Shown here in pieces: positions 32,794 to 45,053 of a stretch of DNA of 64,000 bases. Position 1 is the first letter of the stretch. Each line of letters opens with the position of its first letter. Position numbers and translations under genes: made by a program. This DNA comes from Arthrobotrys musiformis (taxonomy: Eukaryota > Ascomycota > Orbiliomycetes > Orbiliales > Orbiliaceae). The DNA lies in assembly GCA_036971715.1 (NCBI GenBank), contig JAVHJL010000002.1, forward strand, positions 838,501-902,500. Reading direction: 5' to 3'. Under the pieces are notes generated by a model. It saw only the letters and a list, made by a program, of their open reading frames with translations. It did not search any database and had not been told where the DNA came from.

Positions 32794-35705
32794 CTTTTCA
32801 AAGTATGGATTTAATATATAAAAATATAATTGGTTAATATTTTAGAGTGAAGTGTCAATTGTAGAGGTTTCTATCTTTGATTCGTAAACTGGAGTCTATA
32901 GACTATGGGGAAATAAAACTAGGACTCTCAGGTGGCAGATTTGATGCCATTTTATAGACAATTTTATGCCCTCTAGCAAAAGTGAACTAGGGCCGAAGCT
33001 GAGGTAACCGATACTATATCGACATATCTGCCACCCGAGCTAAAAAGATATCATCTGGACCCCGCTCGAGGAAACGCTGACGCAGATGAATAGTGTCGTA
33101 GAACGCAGGGTAACTGGTGTATCTGTCGTAAATACACCCGATTGGCCGGGTATCGCGGGTTTATGTAGCTAATTACACCGCATATGTGCACTATCGGCTA
33201 AAGTTAAAGTTTGGACACCTCGTATTTTGAATAGAACTGCATATATAGCTTCACGATGCGGTACCACAAGGCGGTAGGCGGGGATATAATAGCGGGTATT
33301 CCCGCGTGTGACCGGCGTCTGGCATGTACCGTGCTGCGTGGGGGGAAAGGATTGACCGCTCGAATTTTAGAGGTGAACTTATAATGCGTCGTTGCGAAGG
33401 TCGGTGCATCCCGACGAACAGTCGATATGTGATTGTGGATCCTGATATCAACTTTAAAATCATACAAATGGTGAAATGCAACAAGCTACAAGAGTCGATC
33501 CTAAGCTTTCTTTGTATATACATCTATATATGTGTAAACTTCACAAAGAGGGCGAGTCGGCGACTAGTGAAACGATTCCACGAATTCGCAACGAAGTGCG
33601 TAGCAATCGAAATGCATTTATGATCAGGCAGTGGATGATCCCTGTGATATTGTGAATGTGGGGGTTAGCTGACTAATATATATCGCTCTTTTACCGAGAA
33701 TAGTATGGTTATTTCAATGACTTCAGAACTTATAACATCATATCCCTATATATTGTATCACAGCTGTAATGTTGTGCCGCAGGACTGGCTGGATAACCTC
33801 AATTCTCTAGGCATCTCCTAGACATATTGCCAGTACCAGCCGAAAGCCGAATCCTTATAAGCTTAGTTAAGTTGTATTTATATTTTGTGTCCAAATTTAT
33901 GCGCCGGTTCGAGCGTAACACGAAAAAACTGCAAAATCGATCGAATTTTAATCCTAAAAAAAAAAAAAAAACCAAAGGCTGGGCCTCCTTGTCTCGTATC
34001 CAACCTCTTCGTAGCCTTGACATTATGATGCCAATCCTCAGGCTCTTGTCTGAATGCGCGACGACACCACTGCACCTGAAATGCATATACGTCTTAATTG
34101 ATCAATATCGATTCTCACGCCATTCACTAGTCTATTGTTGATTGTGCGGAAGATTCAGTTGTTAAGTTCAACTATCAATTATCATATAACAATAATGGTT
34201 GTGATATAATATCATGGTCCGACTCTGCAGAAGAGTATTTTTTCATGGCTGATATTTTTCGGACTAGCTTCTATTTTTGCTATGGATTGGCCGCTTGTGT
34301 GATTGTGAAACAGGAGTTCTCGCAGCTGGGTTACGATAGAATACGTTGGAGCCAAAGATAGTGAGCTGTATAAGCCGTTAGTTGAGAGGGTGGGAACAAA
34401 TCTCCCTTTGTGACGTCCGGGTACGAGACCAACGAGGACTTTGATGGCCCGATGGGAATTGTATTGATTACTAGTATACTAAAATAGAAGCTAATTGTAT
34501 CAACAAAGTGGCGTAATCCTAGAATCCAAGCCCGTAAAGTGATACCTCATGAAGTGAGGATCAGGAGTAAGCCTCCGTTCGACACCGGACATAAAATTCG
34601 CCCGTATTATGTTATAGTCGACAGCTACCACTCGCATAAAAAAAGTCACTTCATAAGAATCGTGCCCTATTCATTAAAGGGAATGCAATCCTCGCATACC
34701 CAAACTTCGGCAGTTGCCTGAATACGTTAACATTTGCCTAATATGATACCCTAAAAACCCACGCGGACGAGGCTTGATCAAGCTAGCGAGAATAGTCGAA
34801 CGACACGTCTGGATCTAGATCGGAACTCGATGCGAAACCGGGCAACCCGTTAGAGATTTTCCCCACACCACCGCCGGCCGATGTTTAATTTGCAGATTTA
34901 TATATGGAAAAATCTCATACAGAGCCATGTTTTGTTTCTGACGAGGAAAGCATAATAGTACTGTGTTATGCATGAGGGGTAGCTATAGTACGGCCCGGTT
35001 ACCTTGGTGAATTCACCATACCGAGCAACGTCGCTGGAGAAGGCTGACCAGCGGCTGCAGGTGTATAACAGGTCTGCAGACAAGAGCCGAAAAGGGTTTA
35101 TATCCTGAGGATTTTCAGGTCGGCCAGGGACTAAATGCTACATAACTAACGCCATATGAACGGGCTAACATTATTACATTCGGATTCTATGCATGTCAAG
35201 TGTACCTGACTAGCAGAGCCCTGTCCTGTGGGGCCATCGCTCTAATCCATATTGCATTGTCGCCGTTCCAAATCCAACAATTCCAACCTTTGGAATTTCT
35301 GGTATCCGATGTGATATGCATGGAATCGTTTCGCTGTCAACCTGATTTCTGAATCAAGCACACCAAACATGCAACCTACGGAGCCACTGTCATTTAGATT
35401 GTCTTATTGGCCAAATGAACAAAAATGACCTGGACTATTTGACTTTCCTCGTCAGCTTTGCCGATATCGCGATATACTCATAGCAAATGAACCACACGCG
35501 GCTCGGGTAACAGGGTACAATTGTATCTTCATTATAATATTATATCCCAGCTGTTTGGCAAGACATGTTATCAGTATCTCAAGTATATATACCCGCTCTA
35601 TGATCCTCCTAGCCAAAATGAGAGCATCTCCCTTCCCTCAATCAACGGGATCTTCGCTACTGAACCAAACCCATAGAGAGAGCTTCCCCATAGCCAACTG
35701 TCAAA
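32794..35705. other. Gene-poor stretch, about 2.9 kb
   Basis: AT-rich, including a 16-base poly-A run at 33956-33971. Short frames at 33204-34141 overlap each other on both strands and show no motif. No gene, RNA or transposon recognised. The 3' part must hold the promoter of the secreted protein gene. Confidence 0.5.
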
Positions 35706-36775
35706 ATGAAGTCGACATTTGCTACCGCTTTCATCTTCCTCAGTAGCTTAACCCAAGCTGCTGTCCTCGGGCGCCGTGCCTGTTCAGCGAACAATATCGT
35801 CCGTGCAGCCGAGAGGCTGCAGAGGGAGTCGAATTGGTGTGCCACATGGCTAGCTGGTACTACCACCGTCTCCATCCCGGCGCATATTGCTGCAACACCG
35901 GCTCCTATCATCAGTAGCGCTTGTAGCTGCGTGTATACGGCCACAGCCCCGAGTCGAGCGTTACGGGCTGCTAATACGTAAGTTATCCTATTTCATTCTC
36001 TGTTAACTTTATCAGTCGAAGCTGATATTGATATGTTATAGTTCCGTTCCGACATTGCCGGCTCCTATCGCGGTGCCTACGGAGCATGTGGTCGATTTCG
36101 AAGACAACGATACCCCCTGGGTGGGATTTATGTATCTCGATTCTCAAGGGAGGGGTTCATATGGAAGACATAAATATAGTGCATCGTCTTCTCCACAGCA
36201 GCTTGAGGCGTTCTCAGGAGAAAATTACTAGTAAGTTTAGATCTACTAATTATAACTACATGAATACGGATACAATTCAGAATAAGTTTTAACTAATTAC
36301 TCTTTCATATAGCCGTGGTATCTTCAAATTCAGACCAACCGACAGAAAACACTCCTACGAATTCTCAAATACACAAGCCTTCACCGTATCTCCCAGAACA
36401 GACTACGACGTAACCTTCCACTTCCGACAATTCGGATACACGGGCTCACTCGTATGCGCGGTCACCGCCCGGATTTATAGCTCGGTACAATGGGATGCTG
36501 ATAACATCAGCGGAGCAATGATGGGGGGTAATATCGGAACGCTGGACTTTAGTTGGCAGGGAAGCCCGACGACGGAGTGGGCGAAAGCTGTCGGCGGGAG
36601 GATAAACACTGGTGGTTCATCAGGGATCACGTTACATTTTAGGACTGATTGTATTTGTCCGGATGAGCTTAAGGAGTGTCAGGGCCTTGGAACTATTACG
36701 GCCGCGTTCGACGATATTGAGATCAAAGTACGGTCTTCGAATTCAACGGTGTTATCATCTCGTTTCATTCGGTAG
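35706..36775 (+). CDS. Secreted protein, cysteine-containing, three exons
   Basis: Exons 35706-35977, 36042-36230 and 36313-36775; 307 residues; donors GTAAGT, acceptors TATAG, both junctions in phase 2. A clear signal peptide (MKSTFATAFIFLSSLTQA) starts it. The first domain has RAAERLQRESNWCATWL and ISSACSCVY, a short two-part Cys module frequent at the N-terminus of secreted Pezizomycotina proteins. After a Pro-rich spacer follows a beta-rich region (VTFHFRQFGYTGSLVCAV, GNIGTLDFSWQG, ITLHFRTDC) that may be a jelly-roll or carbohydrate-binding-like fold, ending with CICPDELKECQ and an amphipathic strand. No catalytic motif. Probably extracellular or wall-associated; the function is not known. 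Confidence 0.8.
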
Positions 36776-37078
36776 ATTATGGGTGTTATTTTCGAGGGTG
36801 GCTCTGGTTAAGTACCTTGTATCATGATTTTTAATGTCTGTACGATATAGTAGGGAGGGGATTATTGGGGATTTTGGGAGTTCTTTCGGTATAGTTTCTT
36901 TTGCCTGCTCTTCCATCTCTTGGGCTTCACGAGGCCGGGTACTTCGATAGCTACTAAGTACTTAAGTAGCTAATAGTAAAATAAACGAGAAGTTGTATTC
37001 ATTTGATAATTAATATTGAACCTCAGATTTCTCAAGCAATTACTATCCTGTAAATCAGATCATGTATAATGTAGGTGT
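36776..37078. other. Intergenic, convergent 3' flanks
   Basis: No gene seen. Confidence 0.6.
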
Positions 37079-38979
37079 TCAGTACATATACTTCAACGTA
37101 CCCTCAATGCTTCTATCATCCAACATATCACAATAAACAAACTCATCCTCCACCCTCTTCAACTTTAGCCCCGCCTGATCTCCTTCAGCGTCCATACCCT
37201 CCCCCAATCTCCAACTTTGCAAAAGGTAATCGAACCAAAAAATGTCAGGGCGCGCAGATAACATCGGCTCAAACCGAGTCTCGAAAAACACGTCCTCGAA
37301 CAGAATTTTGTTCCTGACATCCAATACTCTATTCCTAAACCTCCCGTCGGTGGACTTCCACCCGTCCAAGGCTTCCGCAGTATATTTAATATCAAGCACT
37401 TTAGGCTGTAAGTCGGAGTCATCGGAAAAATGCATTTCGAGCAGGTAGAATTTCGGACAGGATTCCAAAACACAGTCGACGAGATCCGCAATGTGATTTT
37501 TTCCACTATCGATAAAGCTGATCCTCAGCTCCTCGAGCCGTTTACACTGTTGGATCGCTAGTTTTGCTGGATCTTCGGGGTCCCCGTTGTAACACCAATC
37601 CCCTTGCCAATTTACAAGAATTCGAATACTCTTAAGCGTAGCGGCATGCATGGGGACAACATCCCTCCAGAATCGAGTCCCCATACCGCTTTCGACCCCA
37701 ACCGTCAACCTTTGTTCCCTAAGATCGAGTTGAATATCTGTTAAGAAGCTCGTCCCCTTCGCCGTAAGATACCGTGGGATCTCCGATGAGTACGAATCGA
37801 ATTTTAGCCTCTTGACCCAAATCTTCGACTCTTCTAGGAAAGAAAAGATGTAGTCCCCGGGATAGGAATATGACGAGTACCTCCAGATGTCGGTCGCGAT
37901 AGTCAGAGTCGTACCGGATTTGAGTTTGTTCCACCTCTCGTCTACCACATTCTCCAAGTTCGGGGCTACAAGTTCGAGGGTTTCGAGCGGTGGGTCTGAA
38001 GGCCCCCACATTTGGATTGGAGTTGGAGAATCCGGAAGGCTCCAGTATTCTAGCTCCGGTCTCTCCAGGTTTGGGATATTTGAGGATGTGCATCGGGATG
38101 CCAATTGGTTCAACGACCCCGTCAAATTTCGTCCTGCGATTTCGTGGTGCTTCGGCATCCGTAGAGAAAGGCTTCTTATTTCGGAGAAACAGCCTAAATG
38201 ATCTTCTGCATCGTTTTGCCCAACTTGAGCGGCCCAAGATGCCCTTTCTAGATTATCGAAGGCCACGGTCACATCGAGAGCATAGCCTCCATAAACTGCA
38301 TGTTGGCACAAAAGCTTAGCTGTCTCTTGGTGTGAAAGTGGACCGAAATAATTGCTTGCTTGCCACCTTGAAAACATTCATTCGATAATTATTTAGTTAA
38401 ATTCGACAATGATAAACCTTCCTATAGTGAGATTGGGGTATAATACCTAACACTTTTGAGGCTCCGAACTGTTGAAAGTACCCTCTCCAGCCCGTTGTGG
38501 AATATGTAATAATCCCGTGGATCGCGGGAACGCTTATGCGGACTGAGCAAAGTATCTAGCCGCTGCCCCTTAGTTTCGGCCGACCCAGAGTTGGGCTCCA
38601 TTTCGAGGGGGTCTGGGTAGTAAAATTGGTCATCGACGTCTGTCCCGATAAACGGACGGCTCGTATCTACCACCAAACTTTTAACCGCGCCGAGCGGGTT
38701 GGGAATATTCCTGCCATCGATATTGACATGAGTATCTCCAGCTTCCAGCGAGTCGCAGGCTAAGACTATTCTATTTATTTTCTCATGGCTGAACTCAGGA
38801 TGCCTGAAACGGAGACTGAAAGAAGAGAAAAGAGGTGGGAATGCGGCGTCAGATACACTGGTGCCAGGCGAGGCTAGTCGTAGGGATTTCAAGGATCTCT
38901 TGTCAAGATACGATGATATCTCAGTTAGCAGTTCAAATGGGAGGGCTGCCAGGGATATTGTATAATTTTCTGAAGACAT
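37079..38979 (-). CDS. F-box/leucine-rich protein
   Basis: Two exons: 38979-38447 and 38366-37079 (80-nt intron, donor GTATTA, acceptor TTCAAG, phase 2); 606 residues. The start MSSENYTISLAALPFELL is chosen because the F-box follows at once (LAALPFELLTEISSYLDKRSLKSLRLAS); an in-frame ATG at 39099 would add 40 residues. The splice restores SVRWQASNYFGPL. The long C-terminal part contains leucine-rich segments (CFSEIRSLSLRM, LETLELVAPNLENV, CKRLEELRISF, SCPKFYLLEMHFSD) of the fungal F-box/LRR type. A likely SCF substrate adaptor. It is the third F-box gene here and shows no close similarity to the others beyond the domain. Confidence 0.82.
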
Positions 38980-39570
38980 CGATACCCTTGAATCAATTCG
39001 TATCGGGCTGGTTAAATTGTCACGGGACGCTACTGTTGATCGATTTTCGACGTTTCGAGCTGGGAGTGGTGAGTGATTCGAAGCTTGTCGACATGTCATT
39101 TGGGAGGATTCGTATGCCGACAATTATACCGATACATCAATCACGGTACACAAATTCCCCGCCCCCATGCGCGTCTTATCCAGGTAGTCGAATCGACCTT
39201 TCGGGAAGGCTGACGAATAAATGCTGGAACAATAAGGTAGAAAAATGCAACATGTTACATATTACTACAACACCGCCACGTCGACTCGGTGCTCGATATA
39301 GCTTCCAACGGTTCTATGGCTGGAAAGGGAGTGATCTTTCGGGGAAAAGTCATGCAGTCGTGATATAACTTATAAAGATGAAACATAAAGTACAATTTTA
39401 CTAGCTCGATCGAAAAACTCTTGTTCATAATGTTCATTAATCCCATATCCTAGCTAAGCCAATGTATTAATATTCTGGTACCATATATATATCTCGGTGT
39501 TCAAAAAAAAGGGTAAGTGCACGCCTCCATTCACGATCTCAAGCCCCGCGATGAAGCCGTTTCTTGATAT
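38980..39570. other. Intergenic: F-box promoter and decarboxylase 3' flank
   Basis: No gene seen; 177-codon plus-strand frame from 38835 is antisense to the F-box gene. Confidence 0.55.
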
Positions 39571-41325
39571 CTAGGCGTACTGTTCTCTAATCCGTCGTAC
39601 AACATCTGTCCCAATACTCTCAATCTCCTGAACCAGCCTCTCTACCGTCTCGTTGGGTGTCTGTATATTAACCACAGCCCTGAAGAACTTCCCTTCCGCC
39701 TTCCTCCCCTCAAGCGCTGGCGCAAAGTCAATCATAAAACCGCGCTCTACCAGCTCCCTAGTAATAGTTTCCGTAATCTTGGAATTAAATTTCCCAATGT
39801 GCTCCTCTCGATCTTCACTCGCATCCAATCCGGGAGGAACCAGCTGTCCCTCCCCCGTACCGAAGACGTCGTCCCCGCCGGGTGCGTAGTAGAAACATAC
39901 TTGCAAACACGGCGGTGGGTTGGTGGAAACTAACTTGAAGTTCCCGCTTGCCGCTGCAATTCCGACCATATGCTCTGCTACTCGATGCGCTCTTTCCACC
40001 AGTTGTTCGTACCCTTTCGTTCCATAGTACTGCCATGCGAGGAAGAGTTTTAAACTGTCACCCCTCCGGCCGCATTGTAGCGTCAAATCCGCCAAGTCGT
40101 ACGGTTCCCTCCAACCTTCACCATCATCTCCATCTCTATCGTGGAACAAATACCCGGCTTTTAGAGTGTTGGCCTTCTGGAACAACTCCAAATCCTTGCC
40201 TAGTAAAAAGGAGCAAGTAACGGGCACCCCCATCATTTTATGCGGATTGATAGCAATAGAATCCGCCAATTCAGCACCAGCCAAGAACTGTCGTCTCAGC
40301 TTCTCAGAAAATACAAAACTACCGCCCCAGGCGCCGTCGATGTGGAACCACAGATTATGCCTCTTCGCGATCGCGGAGATTTCTGTGAACGGATCGAAGG
40401 ATCCGAGAACCGTGCTACCGGCTGTGGCATTGACGTAAAATGGCGTCTGGCCCTTCGCCTTCGCCTCTAAAATCAGTCTTTCGAGTTCTGAAGGTATCAT
40501 GCGTCCGGTAACCTTATCAACAGGTACGGGTATCGCAGCTGCGCTTCCAAATCCACACATCTGTGCCGCCTTTTCGATGGAATAGTGCCCATGGGCGCTG
40601 GTGAACATGACAAGCTTCAGACCATCCGCATGGTTTCCCTCAACTTTAGTCTTCGGATATAACGTGTTTCGTGCGATAACGATAGATGTGGTATTCGAGG
40701 CCGACCCTCCTTGGACGGAAATCCCACCGCTCCGAGGGCCGGTGAAGCCGAATAATGCGGCAAGGGATCTGGAAACATGTTTTTCGATCAACGTCAGCAC
40801 CGGCGAGACTTGGTAGACGTGTAGGTTGGTGTTTAGGACGCTGAGGATTAGGTCCGCGGCGACGCCCGGGGCTACAGGGGCGGAATAGAGTTTGTCTAGA
40901 AACCCGGGAGCCGAGGTATTCACGCTGTACTTGAGGATTGACTCTAGAGAGGATAGGATCCCCGACCGACCAGCAGGCTTCAGTGGTAGAGATAGTGTGG
41001 AAGAAAGAATATTTGTAAGGTCCTCGGGTGAATGGTAGTCTACTAGGGTGGACTGGTGGGCGGTGTCGCCTTTCACATGGGCGTCAAGCTCCGTATCGGC
41101 AGCAGCAACAAAGGATATTAACTGCTCCAGGACAGGCTTGAGAAGTGCATCGAGCTCAGAAGCTCGGGACGTCTGCACCTTGTCATTCGTATGTCCATTT
41201 GAATGGCCATTTGTGGATTCAAGGCTACCATTCGTGCCATTTGTATGCCCATTTGCATGGCCATTTGCATGACCATTCGCATGACCGTTTGTGTTGGTGT
41301 CGCCGTTGTGTAACGTTGGACCCAT
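39571..41325 (-). CDS. Group II PLP-dependent decarboxylase (glutamate/cysteine-sulfinate type)
   Basis: Intronless, 584 residues, starting MGPTLHNGDTN at 41325. The C-terminal 500 residues follow the fold-type I decarboxylase pattern: SVQGGSASNTTSI, TSAHGHYSIEKAA (stacking His), FHIDGAWGGS (Asp330), and the PLP lysine Lys363 in NPHKMMGVP, then LQCGRRGDSLKLFLAWQY. This version of the NPHK motif and the CGR segment are typical of the glutamate/cysteine-sulfinate/aspartate decarboxylase branch rather than aromatic amino acid decarboxylases. The exact substrate cannot be read. The N-terminus holds a low-complexity Asn-Gly-His repeat (residues 13-47) not part of the fold. No targeting signal is visible, so the cytosol is likely. 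Confidence 0.9.
   Translation of the reverse strand: MGPTLHNGDTNTNGHANGHANGHANGHTNGTNGSLESTNGHSNGHTNDKVQTSRASELDALLKPVLEQLISFVAAADTELDAHVKGDTAHQSTLVDYHSPEDLTNILSSTLSLPLKPAGRSGILSSLESILKYSVNTSAPGFLDKLYSAPVAPGVAADLILSVLNTNLHVYQVSPVLTLIEKHVSRSLAALFGFTGPRSGGISVQGGSASNTTSIVIARNTLYPKTKVEGNHADGLKLVMFTSAHGHYSIEKAAQMCGFGSAAAIPVPVDKVTGRMIPSELERLILEAKAKGQTPFYVNATAGSTVLGSFDPFTEISAIAKRHNLWFHIDGAWGGSFVFSEKLRRQFLAGAELADSIAINPHKMMGVPVTCSFLLGKDLELFQKANTLKAGYLFHDRDGDDGEGWREPYDLADLTLQCGRRGDSLKLFLAWQYYGTKGYEQLVERAHRVAEHMVGIAAASGNFKLVSTNPPPCLQVCFYYAPGGDDVFGTGEGQLVPPGLDASEDREEHIGKFNSKITETITRELVERGFMIDFAPALEGRKAEGKFFRAVVNIQTPNETVERLVQEIESIGTDVVRRIREQYA
41237..41296 (-). repeat. 12-nt minisatellite encoding Asn-Gly-His-Ala/Thr
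   Basis: Five units related to CCATTTGCATGG (plus strand), in frame, encode the N-terminal Asn-Gly-His-Ala repeat of the decarboxylase. The two middle units are nearly identical, so copy number may vary between strains. Confidence 0.85.
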
Positions 41326-42130
41326 TTTGGCAGACTACTTAAGACGGATAAAGGCGGAGGGAAAGCGGTAAAAGTAGTACGAATAAAATGCTAGTAATAT
41401 ATCATCAAAAAATGCAGGTTATATTAGAACGCAAGAATCCTTGTTGAAGAAGGCTTGATCGAAAGGACAGCAACTTCGATCTGTATTTAAAAGGGGACCC
41501 TTTTCGAGTCAGGCTCTTCGGTTCCCTTCAAAGGATATCCGCGGTGTAAGTCCGAACCTAGAGCTTCTTCCCTCACAGTAAGCTTTTCGAAACTCTATGC
41601 TACCCCAGCTTCCTCCAACGGGTTAAAGCTGGTAGAAAAATTTTGGCGAATAGCTCGAGCTGGATGCGATGGCGTCATCTCTGGACGACTGGATGAGAGA
41701 TGAGCTCGCGATTCTGTCACCTAATCCTTATGCAACCGGGGAGTTTTCCGTGTCCAATTGGGCGCCTAGGAGTGGGGGTGGTTTCTGTGGGGTGCATTTT
41801 GCTTTTGGCCGAAAAGAGTAGGCTGCAAGGGCGACCGGGAAGTCGGATCATCCTATTAAGCTGGACCCAGAGCTCGTCGTAATATTTTTTCTGTCTTGGT
41901 AAACGTACACAATGGTCCCCGTTGTCCTCAGGGTTCTTCGAGCCTTCTAAGGCTGGTGGACGGATAGACTAACGTCTAGAGGTAAAAAACTCTTCATCTT
42001 AAACTGTTAGTGCAAAAAAACAAATAACTCCAACATTGTTAGATATCCCCTCTCCAGAACCATATATCACCACCCATATCCCATAAACTGAATAATAAAT
42101 TTTAACCAAAAACTCCAAAACAATATGCAA
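41326..42130. other. Intergenic: decarboxylase promoter
   Basis: No gene seen. Confidence 0.6.
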
Positions 42131-43650
42131 CTAATGCGTAACTCCGGTGTTTCCATTCGCCTGTGTCAGATCTGCAGAGGCCTCTTGCTTCTTGGGGCCC
42201 ACGTCGCTCTGACGGGTTGCCGACTTGTCTACAACCTCACGTTGGGGAGGTTCCGATATATCAATAGCTGAATCGGATTGAAACTGTGTTTCCTTCGACG
42301 TCAGTGCTAACAGCGGTGGCACGTCTTCAACATCAGAATCCGGAAGGACGACCGGCGAAACGGCGTGGAACATGGGAACAGCCCGTTCTGCGGTATCGAG
42401 AAGTGGGGACGACTGTACGAACTATATTAGTATGATTATATGGATTTGGTCACAAGGGGATTCCCTCTTACCGGTCCTTCGCTGCTCAATCCCCGAGAAA
42501 TAGCCAGTCTTTTAGCCGCTTCGCGCCGCATCTCAATTGCTTGCTCTTCTTCCTTCCGAATCTCCTCCTCCTCTCTCCTCAAATCTTCGTCACTCCTCCC
42601 CCTTGAGAGATTTGGGGAGCTTAAGTCAACCTCACGTGCATCTTCATCGATATCCACATCATCCTCAATCCTAAAATCATCACTTGTCGGGGTCTTCCGT
42701 CCACTCCTAGCTGGTGACCCAATGCTTCCGTTACCGCTCAATCCTGAGCTAGTATCTCCTGTTCGTTGCCTTCGGATGCCCTTCTTAGATCGCTTGCCAC
42801 TCGACCCAGTTTCAGGTTCTAGTATTATATCGAATTCGTCGTCCAAAGGAACAGCGTCATCCTCGTCCTCGCTAGGGAATAGATCTGCTCTGCTTCGAAA
42901 GGTATCGGTTGTATCGCCACTGCTCGTGGTCCCACTTCGGCCTCTTCCTCTGCTATCCCGTCCTTCGTTCCGCGAAATATTTCGATTGGACCCTCCTCCA
43001 AACCCGAGTAGCGCCTCTGATTCAGCATCGAAATCCTCCTCTCGAAATTCTCCCCCAACTCCACCGTATCCTCCGGGATGGTCTTGTAAATCCGCAGCAG
43101 AAGGCTTGTATCGTAGTGCTTGTCGTTTTCTGACCCAGGGGAAATAACTTAAGAAACCTAAGGCGGCCGTATTGGGAATAATTGTAGGGTCCGGCCCACC
43201 ATCACGGGCCAAAGCCGATTTCCTTCTTGTTTCAGGTCCAACACGCCTTTGCCCACTCCGGGTGTAATACATCCCCTCATTTCTTGAACCCGCCTTCCTC
43301 CTCCGGCCAGCAACACCGCTTCCAGCCAGCAACCGGTCTAATTCGTCGTTGCCCCATCGTAAAGGATCCTCCGGCGCAGAATCGTCATCGTAGTCCGAAT
43401 TGTAGAACTCGAATGCGAATTCCGGCCGACCACGACGACGACGGCGAGAAGTCGAGCCATCGTGGTAGAAACATGGGCAAACGGTCTCGGGAGAGGGACA
43501 AACCGCAGCGATAGAGTTTACGCAAGGTTCCAAGTAGGATTTTGTAAAGTTGAAGCAGCCGAATTTTGCAGTGTCGGCGACGGATTCGATATTATCCGAG
43601 ATTTGGTTGAGAGTTTGACGGACACGAGGGTCTCTGATCATGGTCCCCAT
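42131..43650 (-). CDS. Conserved-looking, largely disordered protein
   Basis: Two exons: 43650-42472 and 42412-42131, about 486 residues. The acceptor is either CAG before 42412 (TACTAAT branch at a suitable distance) or TAG before 42421, differing by three residues. The N-terminus (MIRDPRVRQTLNQISDNIES, then FNFTKSYLEPCVNSI and CPSPETVCPCFY) has a short helical, Cys-containing segment. Next are an arginine run (SRRRRRGRP), DDSAPEDPLRWGNDELDRLLAG, a DGGPDPTIIPNTAALGFLSYF motif and a long Ser/Asp/Arg-rich region. A charged helix (EEEEIRKEEEQAIEMRREAAKRL) lies near the end of exon 1. The ordered islands look conserved among filamentous ascomycetes, but I know no function. No signal peptide. Confidence 0.75.
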
Positions 43651-45053
43651 TGTGCTGAACGGAATTCGATAAGGAAAGAAAGAAGTAGGAAACGGCCGGC
43701 GTATTATCGAGCAAAGGGTGTAAGAATATCGATAGTAGTATGTTATATGTAGTCAATAGCGAAGTAGGTCAGAAGATTACTGCTGTTGTGCAGCGATATT
43801 GGTATGGCGGGTGTATGTGTGTATCAGACAGGCCCACGGGGGTTGAGGCGGACCAAGCGTTCTGCAGGGCCGGCCGAGGCACCAACCAAACGTCCCAACG
43901 TCCAAACGTCCTGCTGAAAAAAAGGCCGGGAGAATCGGTGGGAGAAACGAATTAGAAACGTAGAATAGCCGTCGGAGCAGATGGGGTCCTATATTTGTCC
44001 ATTTTGGACCGGATTGCTTGAGCGGGCTCGAAGCTGATTAGTATGATCGGATGCAGCGAGGTTGTGGTTGATGGTGTTAATTTTGGGAGGAAGAGAACTT
44101 TAGAGAGGGCAATCAGATGGATGGGCGAACTTTGGCGGACTTATACGGCCAACCCACCCGAATTGCTTTACTCCACAAGGCAAATCCAGGCGCCGCAATT
44201 CGTCGACAAACCAAACCACCACCACCACCTTGCATACAGATGACAGGCCAATTGAGCAAACACCATAGACTAATTTCCCCACCCGATGGCAAGGTAGGGC
44301 TCTTTTTTTTTTTTTTTTTTTTTTTTCCTTTGCAAATTGCTGCATGTGGTTGAGGGGAAACATATAGACTGACGAAAAATTCTCGAGAACACGCATTCCT
44401 CGCAGGCCAGTTTCGAATTGGTATGGAATTGACTGCTTATAGTAGTCTGATGATGTCTGCATATAAGTACCTGGTACCGGTACGCACGCACATACATGTC
44501 GTCTATATGCAGATACACGTTGGTCCTGGTCCCCATCGGGTGACACGCCGACTGCAGGATGGGCTAGACCTGGTCGCACCAGACGCACCGTTTGTGCCCG
44601 AAGTTACGTAGCCACCAACATTAGGGCCATGGGATCGGCAAGATCATGACCGATCATTCGAATTATTCTGTGCCCAGGCAGAGAGACAGACGAGGATCCC
44701 GGGTATCAATACGTATTGCTATTGCATAACGTATGTACTAACAGCTTGGAGCTCGTATTGCGATGCACAGGGGTGCTCCACGCATCTCGTTTTGGAATAT
44801 AAGCTATATAGGGTCTGCAGGCGAACCTATTCACTGTCGAAGAAGCTTGGGATTTTATATCGCCGTATAATACACATTATCTATTGTACGCTAGTAGGGC
44901 GAGGTAACCAAGCATTTGAAAATATATATATGTGCTACTATAAAAACTCCTTCAAGACGCTAAATTGCAACCCGCTCAAAAAGATCTAAGATCTATGCCC
45001 GACGGTGAGGTCTGGAGATAAAACAATATACAGATATGAATTAAGTTGGGCTT
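43651..45053. other. Intergenic, about 1.4 kb
   Basis: Includes a 24-base poly-T run. No gene seen; the short frames here have no motif. Confidence 0.55.
44303..44326. repeat. 24-base poly-T homopolymer
   Basis: Uninterrupted run of 24 T. Length may be unreliable in sequencing and polymorphic between strains. Confidence 0.9.

Noticed and set aside
42440..43147. 235-codon plus-strand frame
   Set aside because: Antisense to the disordered protein gene; Ser/Leu-rich shadow of its Asp/Arg/Ser codons.
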